NCBI GenBank assembly: GCA_021157805.1
Contig: JAGGVW010000101.1
Location: forward strand, 1-7,495
From: a bacterium
GTDB lineage: Bacteria; Ratteibacteria; UBA8468; B48-G9; JAFGKM01
Length of the DNA stretch: 7,495 nt
Reading direction: 5' to 3'
Part shown: in pieces, positions 5,677 through 7,495 of the stretch
Numbering within the stretch: the first letter of the stretch is position 1
Layout: every line of letters starts with the position of its first letter
Position numbers and translations under genes: made by a program
The notes under the pieces: model-generated
The model's input: the letters and a program-made list of their open reading frames with translations, nothing else
What the model was told of the DNA's origin: nothing
Database searches by the model: none

Positions 5677-6153
5677 ATGAAAAAAGGAAATTTTAAAAAA
5701 GCAGAAAAAATATTTAAGAGCGCAGGATACAGAAAAACAATTGCAAGAAAAATGGTTCTCAATATACTGTCAAGAACTAAAAAACACTTAAGCACCCAGG
5801 AAATATATCAAAAAATATATAAGAAATACTCATCAGTAGGTATGACAACTATTTACAGAACACTTGAACTGTTTACAAAACTTGGTATTGTTTCAAAATA
5901 TGACTTTGGAGATGGAAGAAGCAGGTATGAATTAAGAGAAAAGGAAGAAGAAAAAAAGCATCACCATCATTTAATATGTGTTCAATGTAATAAGGTCATT
6001 GATTATGCCGATTTTATAGACGAAGAAGTGAAAATGATAGAAAAACTTGAAAAAGCATTTTCAGAAAAGTATAAATTTGAAATTAAAAATCACCAGATTT
6101 TCTTTTATGGATTGTGTGAAAAATGCAGAAAAAATATTGAAAAAAACAAATAA
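5677..6153 (+). CDS. Fur-family metal-dependent transcriptional regulator
   Basis: This 158-residue protein has the two-domain Fur layout. Residues about 10-85 form the winged-helix DNA-binding domain, with TRKHLSTQEIY-like turn residues (34-44) and the recognition segment GMTTIYRTLELFTKLGIV (55-72). Residues about 86-158 form the dimerisation domain, with a histidine run H95-H98, the pair C101-x2-C104, H139, and the pair C147-x2-C150; the four cysteines fit the structural zinc site. The family senses Fe2+ (Fur), peroxide (PerR) or Zn2+ (Zur), and the sequence alone does not tell which. The ATG at 5677 has only a weak upstream GGTGG. The end of the gene carries the -35 of the tRNA promoter. 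The nitroreductase neighbour would fit redox or metal control, but that is speculation. Confidence 0.93.
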   Translation: MKKGNFKKAEKIFKSAGYRKTIARKMVLNILSRTKKHLSTQEIYQKIYKKYSSVGMTTIYRTLELFTKLGIVSKYDFGDGRSRYELREKEEEKKHHHHLICVQCNKVIDYADFIDEEVKMIEKLEKAFSEKYKFEIKNHQIFFYGLCEKCRKNIEKNK

Positions 6154-6165
6154 GGATAATATAAT
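6137..6165 (+). promoter_or_regulatory. tRNA-Gly promoter, -35 inside the fur gene
   Basis: TTGAAA (6137-6142, five of six), 17 bases, then TATAAT (6160-6165, perfect). The predicted +1 is about 6172-6175, so the tRNA precursor has almost no 5' leader. The -35 is inside the last codons of the Fur-family gene, whose stop is at 6151-6153. Confidence 0.75.
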
Positions 6166-6174
6166 ATTTTAAAA

Positions 6175-6246
6175 GCGGGATTAACTCAGCGGTAGAGTGC
6201 GAGCTTCCCAAGCTCGTGGTCGCGGGTTCGAATCCCGTATCCCGCT
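6175..6246 (+). tRNA. tRNA-Gly (anticodon CCC)
   Basis: A full cloverleaf can be drawn: acceptor GCGGGAT/ATCCCGC (7 perfect pairs), D stem ACTC/GAGT with loop AGCGGTA, anticodon stem CGAGC/GCTCG with loop TTCCCAA, variable TGGTC, T stem GCGGG/CCCGT with loop TTCGAAT. The anticodon at 6207-6209 is CCC, reading GGG glycine codons, and the discriminator base is T6246, the usual U73 of bacterial tRNA-Gly. CCA is not encoded and must be added enzymatically. The 3' end of this gene is the first copy of the repeat array that follows. No hairpin-plus-U-tract terminator is evident. Confidence 0.97.
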
Positions 6247-6400
6247 TGGTCTCTCACTTTGTAAGGGATCGTCCGTTATCGTTTTACAGATAGGACAATC
6301 CCGTATCCCGCTTGTTTCTTACCCTGTGAGGGATCGCACGTCGCTGCTTCTCAAGCAGTGCAATCCCGTATCCCGCTTGGTCTCTCACTCTGTAAGGGAT
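6231..6400 (+). repeat. Tandem array of three tRNA-Gly 3'-end repeats with hairpin spacers
   Basis: Three direct copies of a 38-39 base element start at 6231 (inside the tRNA), 6297 and 6362, at spacings of 66 and 65. Each begins AATCCCGTATCCCGCTTG, the last 16 bases of tRNA-Gly (T-loop end, T stem, acceptor 3' strand, discriminator) plus two more, continues with a conserved TC-rich stretch and closes with (A/G)AGGGAT. Copies 1 and 3 differ at one base; copy 2 has about five changes and one deletion. The two 27-base spacers (6270-6296, 6335-6361) differ in sequence but each folds as a bulged hairpin, and the flanking GGGAT can pair with the next copy's ATCCC. The 66-base unit is AT-poorer than its surroundings. 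After 6400 a possible decayed fourth unit may run to about 6440. The origin and role are unknown. Confidence 0.88.
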
Positions 6401-6433
6401 GGCATATCATTATCTCTCATATTCTGGACAGAT

Positions 6434-6913
6434 TTAATCCTTTACTTTTTCTATTAACTTTTTATATTTTCTCTGAGAAGGGAAATATTTGTAAACCATT
6501 GAAATATTCAAAAGAAGAAAAACAGAAAGCCAGGAAATATTTCCACATATAAGAAAACCAATAAAACCAGTAATTGTTATAAGATTCAAAAGCCAGAGCA
6601 TTACAAGTGTATATGTAAAATAAGAGGAAATATTTTCCTTTTCAACCTCTTTATCCTGTTTTTCATTTTTTATAAACAATCTATTTGCAATAAAATCTGA
6701 AATACCATCACAAAAAAAGAAAATTGCCACTCCTATGAAAAACAAAACATACTGTAAAATTCTTGCACATCCTTTCTCATAATCAGGAATAAGATATTTA
6801 AACCCCTGTTGCTTCATATAATAAGCAATTATTAAAAGTATAAATGGGAATATCACTGTTTCAGTTGAAATGTATTTTAATAATTTAAATCTATTATTTT
6901 CTTTTTTTTCCAT
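6434..6913 (-). CDS. Hypothetical membrane protein, four predicted transmembrane helices
   Basis: I do not recognise the family. The 159-residue protein is very hydrophobic, with likely membrane helices at about 17-33, 51-70, 99-123 and 125-142. A lysine-rich N-terminus (MEKKENNRFK) and a basic C-terminus (RKYKKLIEKVKD) are both probably cytoplasmic. A charged loop (81-95) separates helices 2 and 3. No enzymatic motif is seen; cysteines at 49, 68 and 123 are scattered. It has a good own promoter (6941-6969) but no clear SD at the ATG; the leader holds another ATG (6929) opening a 12-codon out-of-frame ORF that overlaps this start. It converges on the tRNA repeat array and is divergent from speD. 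Its base composition resembles its neighbours. Confidence 0.65.
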   Translation of the reverse strand: MEKKENNRFKLLKYISTETVIFPFILLIIAYYMKQQGFKYLIPDYEKGCARILQYVLFFIGVAIFFFCDGISDFIANRLFIKNEKQDKEVEKENISSYFTYTLVMLWLLNLITITGFIGFLICGNISWLSVFLLLNISMVYKYFPSQRKYKKLIEKVKD

Positions 6914-6919
6914 TTTCTA

Positions 6920-6948
6920 TTGACACACTCATTTTTTTGAATTATAAA
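6920..6948 (+). promoter_or_regulatory. Sigma70-type promoter of speD-speE
   Basis: TTGACA (6920-6925, perfect), 17 bases, TATAAA (6943-6948, five of six). Predicted +1 is about 6955, leaving a leader of about 43 bases to the small ORF at 6998 and 62 to speD. The -10 overlaps the -10 of the opposite promoter. Confidence 0.8.
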
Positions 6949-6969
6949 CTATAAATAAACTTATGTAAA
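6941..6969 (-). promoter_or_regulatory. Sigma70-type promoter of the membrane-protein gene
   Basis: Minus strand: TTTACA (complement of 6964-6969, five of six), 17 bases, TATAAT (complement of 6941-6946, perfect). Predicted +1 is about 6934. Four bases of its -10 (6943-6946) are also part of the speD -10. Confidence 0.75.
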
Positions 6970-6997
6970 GTTTTTTCCTTTTGAAGGGAGGTGAGAA

Positions 6998-7069
6998 ATG
7001 AAAAAAGGAGGGAAAAATGAAGAAGATGGTTTATACTGTTTCTCCTGTTGGAACCCATCTTATAGTTGA
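6998..7069 (+). CDS. Possible 23-residue upstream ORF overlapping the start of speD
   Basis: The first start codon downstream of the speD promoter with an ideal SD (GGGAGGTGA, 6986-6994, six-base spacing) is the ATG at 6998. It is not in the speD frame. It encodes MKKGGKNEEDGLYCFSCWNP followed by SYS and stops at 7067-7069, 53 bases inside speD. Its codons 4-5 (GGA GGG) are the SD of speD, so ribosomes translating it would cover the speD ribosome-binding site. Small leader ORFs are known to control polyamine genes: the AdoMetDC uORF in mammals and plants, and the speF leader peptide in E. coli. I infer a regulatory leader peptide; chance cannot be excluded. I do not recognise the peptide. Confidence 0.45.
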   Translation: MKKGGKNEEDGLYCFSCWNPSYS

Positions 7070-7412
7070 CCTTTATGACTGCAGATGTGATTTTCTGGAT
7101 AATCCAGAAAAAATTCAAAATCTTTTAGTTGAAACAGCAAAAATTTCAAATACAACAATTCTTAATGTGAAAGTTCATAAATTCAATCCTCAGGGTGTAA
7201 GTGGATATGTTCTTGTTTCTGAAAGTCACATAAGTATACATACCTGGCCTGAATATAATTATGCCTCTGTTGATATTTACACCTGTGGTAATAATGCTTT
7301 ACCAACAAAAGGATTTGAATATATAGTGGAAAAACTGAATTCTCAAAAGCCCACAATTCTTAAAATTGAAAGGGGGCTATATGCAGAGAAATTCAAACCA
7401 GATGATGGTTGA
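7017..7412 (+). CDS. speD: S-adenosylmethionine decarboxylase proenzyme, pyruvoyl type
   Basis: SpeD decarboxylates S-adenosylmethionine to give the aminopropyl donor for polyamine synthesis in the cytoplasm. The 131-residue proenzyme is the short class (Bacillus/Thermotoga type). It self-cleaves between E69 and S70 in VSESHISIHTWPEY, and S70 becomes the pyruvoyl group. H75 and C90 (in DIYTCG) match the processing and proton-donor residues. Other family signatures are GTHLIVDLYDC (12-22) and FNPQGVSGYV (56-65). The ATG at 7017 has its own strong SD (AAAGGAGGG, spacing five). That SD lies inside a 23-codon ORF in another frame (6998-7069). The 3' end overlaps speE by up to 11 bases. Confidence 0.96.
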   Translation: MKKMVYTVSPVGTHLIVDLYDCRCDFLDNPEKIQNLLVETAKISNTTILNVKVHKFNPQGVSGYVLVSESHISIHTWPEYNYASVDIYTCGNNALPTKGFEYIVEKLNSQKPTILKIERGLYAEKFKPDDG

Positions 7413-7495
7413 CTGGTATGGAGAGGGTCTTGGCCTTTGCTTCTCAATAAAAGATAAAATTGTGGAGAAACAATCAAAATATCAGAAAATTGAAA
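7402..7495 (+). CDS. speE: Spermidine synthase (polyamine aminopropyltransferase), N-terminal part, cut by window edge
   Basis: About 30 codons of a gene continue past the edge. From the ATG at 7405 it reads MVDWYGEGLGLCFSIKDKIV followed by EKQSKYQKIE. The pattern W..E, then a short beta strand, then E-K-x-S-x-Y-Q-x-I is the start of spermidine synthases, where S-x-Y-Q contacts the polyamine pocket. SpeE transfers the aminopropyl group of decarboxylated AdoMet to putrescine or a related diamine. Two adjacent ATG codons (7402, 7405) are possible starts; both overlap the speD stop at 7410-7412, and no good SD is near, so coupled translation with speD is likely. The speD-speE pairing supports the call strongly. 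Confidence 0.85.
   Translation, partial: MMVDWYGEGLGLCFSIKDKIVEKQSKYQKIE

Noticed and set aside
6231..6378. Integrative-element attachment sites (attL/attR) at tRNA-Gly
   Set aside because: The copies are only 65-66 bases apart with no integrase or cargo; tandem attachment scars remain possible but are not supported by anything else in the window.
6231..6400. Short CRISPR array (39-base repeats, 27-base spacers)
   Set aside because: The first repeat is part of a functional tRNA gene, repeats vary internally, the spacers are self-complementary with a shared architecture, and no cas gene is present.
6197..6457. Protein-coding ORF across the tRNA and repeats
   Set aside because: It reads through the tRNA-Gly and the tandem repeats; its repetitive peptide simply mirrors the repeats and there is no ribosome-binding site.

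Overview
This is an AT-rich (roughly one-third GC by eye) bacterial chromosome segment. The RNase P RNA has the bacterial type A conserved blocks, the Shine-Dalgarno (SD) sequences are strong (AGGAGGTG type), promoters are close to the sigma70 consensus, and groES-groEL, fur, queF and a pyruvoyl-type speD are all bacterial. The Lys/Glu/Ile-rich proteins, purine-rich mRNAs and an unusual GroEL tail suggest an uncultured, perhaps thermophilic or anaerobic, candidate-phylum bacterium. I cannot name the phylum from this window.

Layout. Positions 1-4556 are read leftward: groES-groEL-acyP-queF (4556 to 1916) from a strong consensus promoter. Next comes a coiled-coil/Zn-ribbon protein (COG1579 type) overlapping an RNase HI by one base (1874 to 757), with its own and probably leaderless promoter. 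Then come rnpB (about 670 to 324) with its own promoter and the first 84 codons of a sugar isomerase (252 to 1, cut by the edge). Rightward from 4679 run a small lipoprotein with a pseudopilin-like C-terminal region and a nitroreductase, then a Fur-family regulator, then tRNA-Gly(CCC). Behind the tRNA lies a short tandem array built on the tRNA's own 3' end (6231-6400). A leftward four-helix membrane protein of unknown function (6913 to 6434) and the rightward speD-speE polyamine genes (7017 to the edge) diverge from one compact promoter region.

How the genes work together. The left half is housekeeping: protein folding (GroESL), tRNA modification (QueF), tRNA processing (RNase P RNA) and RNA/DNA hybrid removal (RNase H). 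The right edge makes spermidine-type polyamines: SpeD supplies decarboxylated S-adenosylmethionine to SpeE.

Least explained parts: (i) the tRNA-Gly tail array, three near-identical 38-39 nt copies at 65-66 nt spacing, whose variable spacers fold into the same hairpin with compensating base changes; (ii) a 23-codon ORF with an optimal SD that overlaps the start of speD and contains speD's own SD; (iii) divergent promoters sharing one -10 region; (iv) a GroEL without the GGM tail, whose Pro-rich end is the complement of a four-run G-quadruplex motif. No CRISPR array, transposase, phage gene or defence gene is visible.
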